61,953 bases of DNA, taken from assembly GCA_003388555.1 (NCBI GenBank), contig QQVD01000061.1:1-61953 (forward strand), given 5' to 3'. The notes under the pieces were generated by a model, which had not been told where the DNA came from, made no database searches, and saw nothing but the letters and a program-made list of their open reading frames with translations. The stretch is from Acidobacteriota bacterium (GTDB lineage Bacteria; Acidobacteriota; Thermoanaerobaculia; Multivoradales; Multivoraceae). The position numbers were made by a program, and so were the translations under genes. Shown here piece after piece: positions 8,857-19,399 of the stretch; positions within the stretch are counted from its first letter, which is position 1; every line of letters begins with the position of its first letter.

Positions 8857-9139
8857 TGCTGCGCGTCGCCGATCCCTTCTCCGGGCGCGAGAGGATCCTG
8901 AAAGCCGGCGTTGCCATCGAACCCGCCCTGACCTCACCAGGCGGTCGAGTGCATGTTCTCCCGTCTGCCCGAAATGGGGGAACCCGAGATCCTTCGCCAG
9001 CTTAGCGAGTTCGACGAGGTCGAGATCGGTCTCGAGCTGGCGATTTGCGTAGTTGGACTTTCAGCGCGATCGCTCTTGCTGCGCCACCTCGAGCGAGCAG
9101 GTGAGGGGGTTGCGGAAGAGCTCGGATTCTGCCCCGTCG

Positions 9140-9943
9140 CTACCGGATCGGCGGCTCCTCGAGATCGATCTGCTTGAGCTCTTCGAGGCGCTGGTACTGG
9201 CGCACGAGGTCGCGCTGCAGGTGTAGCAGGACGTCGGCGGCGAGGCGCTGGTCGGGGGTGGGGTCGGCCTTGCGAAGGCGCTCGAGCAGGCGCTCGGCGA
9301 GGCGCCAGTCTTCGAGGTCGCCGCCAGGGCGCAGCAGGAGCTGTGCGGCGCGCAGGAGGACCCGGGGCGTCTGCGCAGCGCGGCTCTCGGGCGAGTCGGA
9401 AGTCACCAGGGTGCGGTGCAGGCGCGTGGCCTCGTCCCACCGCGCCGCTGCGAAGGCGGCCTCGGCGCGTTCGGCGAGCGAGGGGCGGAGGTCTGGCGCC
9501 TCGGAAGCGGACGGTTCCGCACTGCTCGCCGAGCCCGCTCGCGGCAGGGGCCGCGGCTCGTCGACCACCTCGGCGGGCTCGGGGGCGCGCGATGCTGAGC
9601 AGCCGATCAGGATCGCCGGGCACACGGCGACGAGCAGTGCGGCCGCACGGCATGCGGGCCGTGGTCTCGGCCCGGGTCGCCTCGGGCGGACGGGCGTCTG
9701 TTGCTGGGTCGGCAAGGGAGGCGGCTCTCGGTTGGCTGGTGCTGGAGAGGTCTGTAAGCCCCGGGGGCAAAGGTCGCTTCGGAGGCGTCCGGTGTCACGG
9801 GGCTCCGCGCCGGCCGAGGCCGTGCAGGGAGCTGAGCTGCGGGCGGGGAAGTGCCCCGGGGACTCGTGCAGCCCGGCGTGCCGAGGCGGCTTCGCGCCTC
9901 CCGGCGCTCTCACCCCTGGGAACTGCGGCCGGCGCTCAGGCAC
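9140..9943 (-). CDS. Putative lipoprotein, QseG-like by position
   Basis: A hydrophobic segment ending ILIGCSAS forms a lipobox near residue 115. The mature part has a low-complexity linker, then TPR-like helices (AERAEAAFAAARWDEATRLH) and a long amphipathic helix ending VRQYQRLEELKQIDLEEPP. The gene follows the histidine kinase directly, with GTG 9943 overlapping the kinase stop. This matches the place of QseG, the outer-membrane lipoprotein partner of GlrK/QseE. The N-terminal 90 or so residues before the signal are Pro/Arg-rich and no in-frame ATG, GTG or TTG lies close to the signal, so either the start is unusual or there is an indel upstream. Confidence 0.55.
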   Translation of the reverse strand: MPERRPQFPGVRAPGGAKPPRHAGLHESPGHFPARSSAPCTASAGAEPRDTGRLRSDLCPRGLQTSPAPANREPPPLPTQQQTPVRPRRPGPRPRPACRAAALLVAVCPAILIGCSASRAPEPAEVVDEPRPLPRAGSASSAEPSASEAPDLRPSLAERAEAAFAAARWDEATRLHRTLVTSDSPESRAAQTPRVLLRAAQLLLRPGGDLEDWRLAERLLERLRKADPTPDQRLAADVLLHLQRDLVRQYQRLEELKQIDLEEPPIR

Positions 9944-11486
9944 CGGCTCCTAGCTCGCCCGCTGTCTCACCGCCGCCGGGGTCGGCGGCAGCTCGAGTCG
10001 GCAACTGTACGACGAAGCGGCTGCCTCCGCTCCTGCCTTCGCCGACCTCGATGTCGCCGTCGTGGGCGCGCACGATCGAGAGCGCCAGGGTGAGCCCCAG
10101 GCCGGTGCCGCGCGGGCCGCTGCGCTGGCTCGGCGCGCGGTAGAAACGATCGAAGATCTTGCTCCTCTCCGCGGCGGGCACGCCGGGTCCCTGGTCCTCG
10201 ACGACGAAGCAGACGCGGTCCGGCGAGCTCGGCGGCACCGCAAGGGAGGCGCCGGCGCCCGCCGCCGGGGTGGCGACGCCCTGGGCCTTCACCGCCAGGA
10301 AGACCGTGCCGGCGTCGGGCGAATGCGCCACCGCGTTGCCGATCAGGTTGGCCAGTGCGCCGACGAGCAGCGGACCGTCGCCACACAGCATCACCGGATC
10401 GCGCGCCTCCCAGACGAGACGCAGCTGCTTGCGCTCGATCTCGGTCTGGTGACGCTCGAGCGCGTCCGAGACCAGGTCGGGCGCGAGTACGGGCTGCGAC
10501 TCGAACACCACGGTGCCCGACTCCAGCCGCGCCAGGTCGAGCAGGTCGGCGATCATCCGGCTCAACGCCTCGTTCGAGCGCAGGTTGAGCTCGAGCATGC
10601 GGCGCTGCTTCGCGCTCAGCTCGCCGAGCGAGCCGTCGAGCACCAGCTCGAGCGTGTCGCGCATCGACGCCAGGGGCGACTTGAGGTCGTGCGAGATGGC
10701 GGTGACGAAGTCGCGCTTGAGCTGGTCGAGCTGGCCGAGGCGCTCGGCCATCTGGTTGAAGTCGCTGGCGAGGCGGGCGATCTCCTCGGGGCCCGGATCG
10801 CTGACCCGGTGCCGGAAGTTACCCTGTGCCAGCTCACGGGTGGCGTCGGCGAGGGCGTCGAGCGGACCGGTGATCGAACGCGCCACCACGATGGTCAGCA
10901 CCAGGGCGAGGGCGAGCGCCAGGGTGGTGCCCGCCCAGCTTCCCAGCGCGGCCTCGCGCGCCCGCTCCTCGTTGAGCACGGCCCGCTCGCGGATCGACTG
11001 CACCACGTCGCTGGCCCAGGTGTCGAGCTCCTGGGTGAGCTGCTCGATCTCGCCATCGAGGGCGCGGACCTCGGCGCCGACGTTCTCGCCGTCGAGGACC
11101 CGCTGGTCGAGCGTCGCGGAGCGCACCGCGAGCTCGCTCCAACGCGTGGCGATGAGCTGCGCCCGCTCGCCGAGCTCGGTCGAAGCGGTGAGCTCGGTGA
11201 GACGTCCGAGCAGGGCGTGCACCTCTTCGCGCTGCTGCGCGGCGCGGGTGGCGTACGCCGGATCGCGCTGGACGGCGAAACGGCGCAGCAGGTCGGCGTG
11301 CGAGAGCAGCAGGCGCTCGCCGTCGAGCGCCGAGGCGGTGGCCTCGAGGCGCACCTGGGCGAGCTCGGTCTGCGAGGCGGCGAGGCGCTCGATGACCTGC
11401 AGGTTGTAGGCGACCGCGACGCCGAACAGCGTCACCAGGCCGAGGAAGCCGAGCAGGACGCGGCTGCGCAGACTGAACCTGGTCAA
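9936..11486 (-). CDS. Membrane sensor histidine kinase, GlrK/QseE-like
   Basis: This inner-membrane kinase would phosphorylate the regulator encoded 87 bases upstream (11574-13016). Order of parts in 516 residues: TM1 (LLGFLGLVTLFGVAVAYNL), a periplasmic helical sensor region of about 150 residues, TM2 (GTTLALALALVLTIVVA), HAMP, a dimerisation helix with the phospho-acceptor His in AISHDLKSPLASMRD, and an ATPase domain with N-box LIGNAVAHS and DQGPGVP / GTGLGLTLA. The start is a TTG at 11486. The predicted four-helix periplasmic part and the neighbouring NtrC-type regulator fit the GlrK class. The stop overlaps the lipoprotein start. Confidence 0.9.
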   Translation of the reverse strand: MTRFSLRSRVLLGFLGLVTLFGVAVAYNLQVIERLAASQTELAQVRLEATASALDGERLLLSHADLLRRFAVQRDPAYATRAAQQREEVHALLGRLTELTASTELGERAQLIATRWSELAVRSATLDQRVLDGENVGAEVRALDGEIEQLTQELDTWASDVVQSIRERAVLNEERAREAALGSWAGTTLALALALVLTIVVARSITGPLDALADATRELAQGNFRHRVSDPGPEEIARLASDFNQMAERLGQLDQLKRDFVTAISHDLKSPLASMRDTLELVLDGSLGELSAKQRRMLELNLRSNEALSRMIADLLDLARLESGTVVFESQPVLAPDLVSDALERHQTEIERKQLRLVWEARDPVMLCGDGPLLVGALANLIGNAVAHSPDAGTVFLAVKAQGVATPAAGAGASLAVPPSSPDRVCFVVEDQGPGVPAAERSKIFDRFYRAPSQRSGPRGTGLGLTLALSIVRAHDGDIEVGEGRSGGSRFVVQLPTRAAADPGGGETAGELGAGA

Positions 11487-11573
11487 CTTGGATCACCCTG
11501 TTGCGGGTCACCCGGCTGCGGGAAGCGATTCACGGGCTCCCAGGTCTCCAACGGGTTCCGCGGGCGGCGCCGC

Positions 11574-13016
<1,443 letters not shown>

Positions 13017-13480
13017 GGTGCGGGCTCCTGTGGGAACTGGCGGGATCTGCGAGGGCGCGACGATCGGCTGCTACGCGACGCGTCGCGCGGGCCCCAGGCG
13101 ACGAGGGAAGTCTGGCAGATGCCGCGCCTCCGACACTGCCGCCGAGAGGGCCGCCGTCGGCTCTGCTCGCCCGGTCGCGGCGGCCCGGCCGGCGGAGCCG
13201 CGGGAGCCCACGGAGCTTCCCGCAGGCCGGGCGCCGCGCCGCACCCGCCACTCGCGCCCTCCACTGGTGGCCCGGGTGGGGAACGCGATCTCTCGGCGGG
13301 CGGGACGAGCCCTTCCCGCCGCAATCGCCCGCCGTCGGATCAGCCTGGCGGGTGAACGGCGGGAAGGGATCGGCGCGGCGCCCGGCTCCGCGCTGGCCGC
13401 GGCCTCTCCCTCGGGCGATCGCGGGAGGAAGGCCGCGGCGTCGGTGGAGCTGGACGCTCTCCGCAGCGGGTGGACGGTCG
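13017..13480. other. Intergenic region upstream of the two-component genes
   Basis: These 464 bases separate the Pal-like gene stop from the regulator start, both on the minus strand. No gene, repeat or clear terminator was seen. The regulator's Shine-Dalgarno AGGAG lies at its right-hand end as read here. Confidence 0.5.
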
Positions 13481-14173
13481 TTACTTCAGCACCACCAGCG
13501 ACACGCGGCGGTTCTGGCGGCGACCCTCGCGGGTGTCGTTCGGCGCGATCGGCGAGGTCTCGCCGTAGGAGATCACCTGCATGCGGTGCAGCGGCACCTG
13601 GTGCTCGGCGCGCAGGTGCAGACGCACCGCCTCGGCGCGCTCGAGCCCGAGCTTGCGGTTGTAGGCGGGATCGCCGGAGGAGTCGGTGTGGCCCTGGATC
13701 TCGATGAAGACGTTCTCGTTCTCGGCGTAGAGCTGCTCGGCGAACTCGGCCAGCGCCTGCTTGCCCTTTTCGTCGATCGTCGCGTCCTCGAGCCCGAAGG
13801 TCAGGGCGTCCTGGGTCAGCAGGGTCTCGGAGACGAACTGCCCCTGGGCCAGCTTCCCGGCCTCCTGGGCGCGCTGCAGCGCCTCCTGTGCAGTCTTCGA
13901 CAGCTCCTCGGTGCGGCGATCGAGGCCGTCGATCCGCTGGCCCTGGCGGTCGACCTGCGACTGCACCTCCTCGACCTCGCCCATCACCTCCTGCTGCGAG
14001 GCCTCGATCTGGCGGGTCGTCTCCAGGCGCTCGTCGGCGGCGCTGGAGCGCACGAAGCCGCGGCTGGCGCAGCCGGTGGCGACGATGGCGACGGCCGCGG
14101 CGATGCCGATCGACTGGAGAGCATGGGACAGTCGTGCGGAGCGACTGGCGGTCGGGGTCGGTTGGGTGGTCAT
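13481..14173 (-). CDS. OmpA/Pal-family peptidoglycan-associated lipoprotein
   Basis: This is a lipid-anchored envelope protein expected to tether the outer membrane to peptidoglycan. The 230-residue product starts MTTQPTP, preceded by a GAGGAG ribosome site. A signal peptide ends in the lipobox IVATGCASR (Cys near residue 34). A coiled coil follows (residues about 45-105). The OmpA domain has GHTDSSGDPAYNRKLGLERA and RRQNRRVSLVVLK, including the Asp and Arg that bind diaminopimelate. The longer frame to 14401 has no family support. It is monocistronic by spacing and lies far from tol genes, which are not in the window. Confidence 0.92.
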   Translation of the reverse strand: MTTQPTPTASRSARLSHALQSIGIAAAVAIVATGCASRGFVRSSAADERLETTRQIEASQQEVMGEVEEVQSQVDRQGQRIDGLDRRTEELSKTAQEALQRAQEAGKLAQGQFVSETLLTQDALTFGLEDATIDEKGKQALAEFAEQLYAENENVFIEIQGHTDSSGDPAYNRKLGLERAEAVRLHLRAEHQVPLHRMQVISYGETSPIAPNDTREGRRQNRRVSLVVLK

Positions 14174-14791
14174 CGGACTCCTCCTCGGGTGCCGGTCCTC
14201 CTGCCCGTGGGGGCTGCGGGGCTGCCGGCGTGGTCTTGGTCGGGGGTGCTCTGCGTGAGCGCGTCGGGGATCAGATCGGCCTCCGCCGCGGACGCCGACC
14301 GCAGAGGCGGCGCTGCACGACCGGGGCCGTGCCGACCACCTCTTCAACCCGCGTGCCCGGTCCGCCGCGCAGTGCACAGGCAGTGCATCGAGAGGAGGCA
14401 CCGGGCGGTCGAGGCGCCGCAGCGCGAGCGGCCGAGAGTCTTCGCCGCGGCGACGGAGGCGTCGCCCCGTCCGGTCGGAAACCCCTCGTATGGCAGGGAT
14501 TTACGGCCCCTCGGTTGCGGCTGGCGAATTCGACCCGAATCCCGGGTCTCGGGTCTGCCGCCTGATGCTCTCGGCGTCGCGGAGGTCCGTCAGGCCCAGG
14601 GCGCGTGCGAGTGGCGGCGCGGACCGGCAGGGGCCGGCAGGGAGCGACGCCCGGGCAGGATTCCCTGCAGCAGGGAAGATCGCCCCGGTGGGACGCGGCG
14701 GCGGGCGTGCACCGATCGCGGCGGCCGCCGGCAGTGGCCCCGGGTCAGGCTCGCGAACCGAGGGTGCCGGTGCGGCGCGTATGCTCACCGC
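14174..14791. other. Intergenic region between divergent genes
   Basis: These 618 bases lie between the Pal-like gene (minus) and a lipoprotein gene (plus). Open frames here are GC artefacts without domain content. A small direct repeat CGGGTCT occurs near 14549-14562. No convincing promoter could be chosen. Confidence 0.45.
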
Positions 14792-16141
14792 GTGTCGCCC
14801 GCTCCAACGCAGCTCAGCAGGCCACGGCCCGCCCCGGTGCGGCGCGCGTGGCGCTGCCGCCGCGCAAAAGGCGCCTGGCTCGCGGGCGTCCTGACCGTGT
14901 CGTCGAGCCTGGGTGTGGCCTCGTGCTCCCGCCTCGGCGAGGAGGTCGCATCGCTCGAGCTGGTGGGATCGAAGCCGGACCTGGAGCGGTTGCTGCGGCT
15001 CTGCGCCGCGGTCTCGAAGGGTCCGCTGCCGCGAGCGTGTGGCGAGCTGCTGGCCGCCAGCGAGGGGCTCGCCTGCCCGCGGATCGAGGCCCGCTGTGCG
15101 CCGGGCCGCATGCACTGCGACCTGGCGGCGGCGCTGCGCTGCGCGGTCGACGGTCCGCAAGCGGAGGAGCCAGGACCGGATGAGGACAGTTGGCGGATGT
15201 CCGGCCCGCTCACCACGGAGGGCGGTTCCTGGTCGCTGCGCGGCGGCAGCCTCGAGGGCCAGGCCGACGTGCTGCTCGAGCTGACTCCTCCTGCTGGCAG
15301 CGGCCTGCGCCGCGCCTTCGACTGGCTGCCGCAGACGCCACTGCCCGGGGAGCCTCGCCTCGCTGGCGCCGGCGCCGCGGCGCACCTGCGCTGGCGGCCG
15401 CGCGGCGGCATCGACCTGACGGCTCGCTCGGGCGAACCGTCGATGGCGGACCGTCTCTACGGGCTGCGCAACGAGCTGTTCAGCCAGGCGGTGCTCGACG
15501 GCTCGCTCGAGGCGGTGCTCTATCCGCCGCGGCAGGGAGGCGAGTTCCCGGGGCTCGCGGCGGCCTTGGGAGTGCGCGTTCCGAGCGCCGCGGTGGCGGC
15601 GATGGAGCGCTATCTCGACGACGTGCAGCGGCAGTGGCCGTTCACCCGGCAGCCGTACACCGCTTCCACGGCTCCCTCCGCGAACGACGCGGAGCCGGCG
15701 CGCCGCGGCACCTGTCTGGTGGGGCTGCGGGTGCTGCCCGAGCTGGCGCCGTGTTACGTGCTCGACGACGACGCCCTGGTGCTGGGTTGGAACCGCGACG
15801 TGCTCGAGCGGGCGCTGGCGGTGGCGGACGTCACCGCGACGGCGACGGTGGCAGCCTCGGCCACGGAGCAGGCCTCACCGCTGCTTGCCTCCGGTGAGCT
15901 GGCGCGGCTCGACTTCGCCCTGTGGGAGCTCGCCGACCGCCGTCTGGCCGCGGCGCGCCAGCGCCGCCCCGGGCTGAGCTATCCGCTGCGCGATCTGCGT
16001 GTCTCCCTCGATGGCGCCACGACCGGTTCCCGCGGCGAGGTGCGGCTGCGGCTGCGCCTGGGCGGGCTCTCCGACGCCTCCCCTCCTGCCGGGTCGGCGC
16101 CCGCGGAGACCGCGGCGGCGGCCGCCGGAGGCGGTCGATGA
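14792..16141 (+). CDS. Putative lipoprotein of unknown function, partner of the downstream AlkP-superfamily protein
   Basis: From the GTG at 14792 the product is 449 residues with a basic N-terminus, a hydrophobic stretch and a lipobox LGVASCSR (Cys near residue 45). Six further cysteines lie within the next 75 or so residues, possibly as disulfides. The rest is a mixture of strands and helices, including WRPRGGIDLTARSG and RLYGLRNELFSQAVL; no known domain is recognised. The stop overlaps the start of the next gene (ATGA), so translation is coupled and the two products probably work together at the envelope. No clear ribosome site is visible before the GTG, so the start is provisional. Confidence 0.75.
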   Translation: MSPAPTQLSRPRPAPVRRAWRCRRAKGAWLAGVLTVSSSLGVASCSRLGEEVASLELVGSKPDLERLLRLCAAVSKGPLPRACGELLAASEGLACPRIEARCAPGRMHCDLAAALRCAVDGPQAEEPGPDEDSWRMSGPLTTEGGSWSLRGGSLEGQADVLLELTPPAGSGLRRAFDWLPQTPLPGEPRLAGAGAAAHLRWRPRGGIDLTARSGEPSMADRLYGLRNELFSQAVLDGSLEAVLYPPRQGGEFPGLAAALGVRVPSAAVAAMERYLDDVQRQWPFTRQPYTASTAPSANDAEPARRGTCLVGLRVLPELAPCYVLDDDALVLGWNRDVLERALAVADVTATATVAASATEQASPLLASGELARLDFALWELADRRLAAARQRRPGLSYPLRDLRVSLDGATTGSRGEVRLRLRLGGLSDASPPAGSAPAETAAAAAGGGR

Positions 16142-18525
16142 GCGAGGCGGCCACGAACGATCCATCGCGCGGACGCCTGGTGCTGCGGGTCGTCCTGCTC
16201 GTTCTCCTGCTGGCGGTCGCCGCGGTCCTCGCCGTGCGCGCAGTGCGCCAGGTGCGCACGCTGGCGGCGGTCGACGAAGTCTGCGAGGCGGTGGGTGCCG
16301 CCGACTACGACGCCGCGGTCGAAGCGAGCGGAGAGATGGAGCGTCTGTTCGCCGCCAGCCTGAAGCGCTCGTCGGACGCGGCCTCGCGGCTGGTCGAGTG
16401 CCGTTGCGCGGCGCTGTCGGCGCGCGGTGAGGAGCTGCAGTGCCGGCGGGAGGTGGCGGAGCTGCTGCTGGACGAGCACGGCGTCGGCTGGGCGCCGCAG
16501 CGGCCGCTGCTGGTCACCGGAGTCGACCAGCTGCTCGCCGACGAGCGGCCGCGGGAGGCCTGGCGCGCGATCCAGCGGGCGCGGCAGGCGAGCGGCAGCC
16601 CGGATCTGCTGCGCGAGCTGGAGCTGGTGGCGCGCCTGCGCTTCGAGCCGGAGGAGGTGGCGCGCCAGGTGACCGCGGCGCGCCAGCGTGGCGAGGCCCT
16701 GCCGCCCGAGATCGTGTACACGGTGGTCGCCGAGTCGCTGAGCGGCTCGCGCCCCGAGGAGGCGATCGAGCTGCTGGGTCCGGCGCCGGGCGCCGAGGCG
16801 AGCGCCGAGGTGGTCGACCGCTGGTACGCGCTGCGCAGCGGCGCCGAGGCGCAGCGCGGCTCGCTGCAGGGGGTGGTCGGCGCGCTCGACGCGTGGCGTC
16901 GGCGGGGCCTGGGCGAGGAGGAGTATCGGGCCCGCCTCGGCCTGCTGGCCGGGAACTGGTGGCTCACCTCGAGCGAGCGCCAGATCGAGCTCCTCACCGC
17001 GGCGCTGCCGGGCGAGGAGCGGCTCGAGGATCCGGATCTGGCTGTGCTGGTGCGCTCGCGCCTGGTGCGCATCCTCGCCTCGCAGGGGCAACTCGAGCGT
17101 GCATTGCGCCTCTACGACGACTCGATCGAGCGCCACGGCCGGCTCGTCGGCCTCGATCGCGAGGAGCTGGTGCGGCTGCGCCTCGAGAGTCGCGACGAGC
17201 GAGCGGGCGAGCGGGCGACGTCGAGCGCGACTCTGGTGGTCGACGGCCTGCGCGGCGGCGATCGCCTGAGGCTCAGTCCGCCGCCCGGCGCTGCGGCGGA
17301 CGCGGAGCTCTCCGAGCTGGTGGCGCGCGGTTCCTCGCTCGTGGTCGAGCGCCCGGCCGGGGAGCGCCCGCTGTGGTGGCTGGTGCGCGATGCCGAAAAC
17401 CGCATCGTCGGGCGCGGCACCGTCTGGCTGACGCCAGGGGCACGGAGCACCGTGGTGCTCGAGCGCCGGGACCAGGCGGCTTCCGCGCCTCACACCGAAC
17501 CCGCCGTGCCGGCACGGCCGACGGCCGGCGACGGGCGGCGCCGGGTGGTGCTGGTGCTGCTCGACTCCGCCGACTGGCGGATCGTGCGTTACCTGCTCGC
17601 CGCCGACGAGGTGCCGGTGCTGGCGCGCCTGCTCGAGCTCGGCACCCGGGCGGTGATGCTCAGCGATCCGCCGTACACTGCCGCGGCGCTGGCCAAGCTG
17701 ATCTCGCCCGGCGCCGACACCTTCGGCCTGGTGGAGCTCTTCCACCAGCTCGGCCAGGAGGTCGAGGCGCTCGACTTCGTCGGCCGCAACCCGGTCTCGT
17801 TCCTCGAGGCCCTGCTGCCGGGCAACCAGAATCTGTTCGAGGTGGTCGGCGCCGGCGAGCGTCAGGCGCTCAACCTGCTGCAGGCGGTCGGGGCGGTCTC
17901 CGAAGAGCGCAACGCGACCCTGATCGGGCCGGGCGGTGAGCGCCGCGTGCAGGGCGGTCTGCAGGGGACGAGGCAGCTCACCGCCGAGGAGATCGCGGCG
18001 ATCCCCGGCCTCGAGCGCGATCTGGAGAGCGACAGCGGTCGCCATCTCGGCGAGGCGGCGGGCGAGCTCGACAACGTGCTCGCGGTGCTGCGCGGCGGTG
18101 AGGTCGACCTGATCGCCGCCCGGGTCGCCAGCCTCGACCTGGTGACGCACGCCACCTTCGGACCGCTGGCCGAGGAGGGACAGCACGATGGCGACCTGGC
18201 GCTGCTGCGCTTCTACCGCTACCTCGATCTGCGCCTCGGCGAGGTGCTGCGGGCGATCGACGCCGACGACCTGCTGGTCGTAGCGTCCGACCACGGCGCC
18301 CGCACCTCGTTCGAGCACGACGAGGAGTCGCTTTTCGTCGCCGTCGGACCGGGTCTCGCGGGCGGCGGCAGGGTCGAGGAGGATCTCTCGATCGACGGCA
18401 TGGGGTGGTGGATCGCCCGTGCGCTCGGCTTCGAGCGCGACTGGCCGCGCGGCGGCTTCGAGAGCCTGGCCGGAGCCGCGGCGGCCGAGCTCTCGCGCGG
18501 CGGAGCCGAGCCCTCCGACGGCTGA
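16138..18525 (+). CDS. Membrane-anchored alkaline phosphatase superfamily protein (type I phosphodiesterase-like) with helical repeat region
   Basis: Of 795 residues, 14-36 form one transmembrane segment. Residues about 40-370 are helical and TPR/SEL-like (for example REAWRAIQRARQASGSPDLL), and a small beta-rich linker follows. From about residue 466 the AlkP-superfamily domain begins with VVLVLLDSADWRIVRYL (metal Asp) and PPYTAAALAKLISPG, where the Thr matches the nucleophile position of type I phosphodiesterases. It ends with VVASDHGARTSFEHDEE (metal Asp-His). The likely reaction is hydrolysis or transfer at a phosphodiester or phosphoanhydride; the substrate is unknown. Start at ATG 16138 overlaps the upstream lipoprotein stop. 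Confidence 0.85.
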   Translation: MSEAATNDPSRGRLVLRVVLLVLLLAVAAVLAVRAVRQVRTLAAVDEVCEAVGAADYDAAVEASGEMERLFAASLKRSSDAASRLVECRCAALSARGEELQCRREVAELLLDEHGVGWAPQRPLLVTGVDQLLADERPREAWRAIQRARQASGSPDLLRELELVARLRFEPEEVARQVTAARQRGEALPPEIVYTVVAESLSGSRPEEAIELLGPAPGAEASAEVVDRWYALRSGAEAQRGSLQGVVGALDAWRRRGLGEEEYRARLGLLAGNWWLTSSERQIELLTAALPGEERLEDPDLAVLVRSRLVRILASQGQLERALRLYDDSIERHGRLVGLDREELVRLRLESRDERAGERATSSATLVVDGLRGGDRLRLSPPPGAAADAELSELVARGSSLVVERPAGERPLWWLVRDAENRIVGRGTVWLTPGARSTVVLERRDQAASAPHTEPAVPARPTAGDGRRRVVLVLLDSADWRIVRYLLAADEVPVLARLLELGTRAVMLSDPPYTAAALAKLISPGADTFGLVELFHQLGQEVEALDFVGRNPVSFLEALLPGNQNLFEVVGAGERQALNLLQAVGAVSEERNATLIGPGGERRVQGGLQGTRQLTAEEIAAIPGLERDLESDSGRHLGEAAGELDNVLAVLRGGEVDLIAARVASLDLVTHATFGPLAEEGQHDGDLALLRFYRYLDLRLGEVLRAIDADDLLVVASDHGARTSFEHDEESLFVAVGPGLAGGGRVEEDLSIDGMGWWIARALGFERDWPRGGFESLAGAAAAELSRGGAEPSDG

Positions 18526-18538
18526 GCCGCGCCTTTCC

Positions 18539-19399
18539 TCAGGCGGCAGAGCCGGGTCCCAGCGGCAGCACCAGGCGCACCCGGGCGCCGGCGCCGGCCG
18601 CCGAACGCACCGCGAAACGGGCGTCGAAGAGCTCGGCGCGGTCGCGCATGCCCCTCAGTCCGCTGCCGGACCCGCTGGCGGTGTCGAGCTGGCCTGCGGC
18701 GTCGAAGCCGCGACCGTCGTCCTCGACCCACAGCTCGACCGCCTCCGGCAGCCGGCGCAGGCCGATCTCGATCCGCTGCGCCCGCGAGTGCCTGACGGCG
18801 TTGGCCAGCGCCTCCTGGGCGACGCGGAAGAGCAGCGTCTCGTGCTGCTCCTCGAGGCGCGGCTCGAAGTCGTCGATCCGGGTCTCGATCTCGACCGCCC
18901 CGACGTCGCGGGACGGCGCCGCGCCGGCGCCATGCGACATCGATCGCGCCAGCCAGCGCAGCGCCGGGCCGAGACCGAGGTCGTCGAGGATCGAGGGTCG
19001 CAGCAGGCGCGACAGATCGCGCGTCTCGGCAAGGGTCCGGGCCGCCAGCGCGGCCAGCGCCTCGACTTCGTCGCGGATCTCGTCCGGCAGCGGCGGGTCG
19101 CTCTGCAGCAGCCAGTCGAGCCGGGTCTTGAGCGCGGTCAGGCTCTGCCCGAGGCCGTCGTGCAGCTCACGCGCGACCCTTCGCCGCTCCTGCTCCTGCA
19201 CGTGCCAGACCGAGCGTGCGACGGAGCGGAACCGGCGCTCTCCGTCACTCAGCCTCTCGAGCAGCGCCTCTCCCTGACGCTCGAGCCGGGCGAGCTCGTC
19301 GGCCAGTCGCCGCGGTGCCCCGGCGGCCTCACCACGCCCGTCGGTCGTGCCGTCGACGTTGTCGGCGGTGGCTTCATCCGGCCGCCTGCGTTCGCTCAC
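18539..19399 (-). CDS. Cytoplasmic NarX/DegS-type sensor histidine kinase (HisKA_3)
   Basis: This 286-residue protein has no transmembrane segment. An N-terminal coiled coil (LADELARLERQGEALLERL) leads to the phospho-acceptor motif RRVARELHDGLGQSLTALKT. The ATPase has EALANAVRHSRAQ, VEDDGRGFD and SGLRGMRDRAEL. Such kinases normally phosphorylate NarL/LuxR-type regulators, and one lies 6 kb away at 25715 on the other strand. Its start overlaps the Ser/Thr kinase stop by ATGA, so sensing may reach it through the kinase-TPR protein or the FHA-GAF protein. It has no own sensor domain. Confidence 0.93.
   Translation of the reverse strand: MSERRRPDEATADNVDGTTDGRGEAAGAPRRLADELARLERQGEALLERLSDGERRFRSVARSVWHVQEQERRRVARELHDGLGQSLTALKTRLDWLLQSDPPLPDEIRDEVEALAALAARTLAETRDLSRLLRPSILDDLGLGPALRWLARSMSHGAGAAPSRDVGAVEIETRIDDFEPRLEEQHETLLFRVAQEALANAVRHSRAQRIEIGLRRLPEAVELWVEDDGRGFDAAGQLDTASGSGSGLRGMRDRAELFDARFAVRSAAGAGARVRLVLPLGPGSAA

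Noticed and set aside
15979-18318. 779-codon minus-strand frame over the AlkP-superfamily gene
   Set aside because: Gln/His/Arg-rich mirror of the real gene with no domain.
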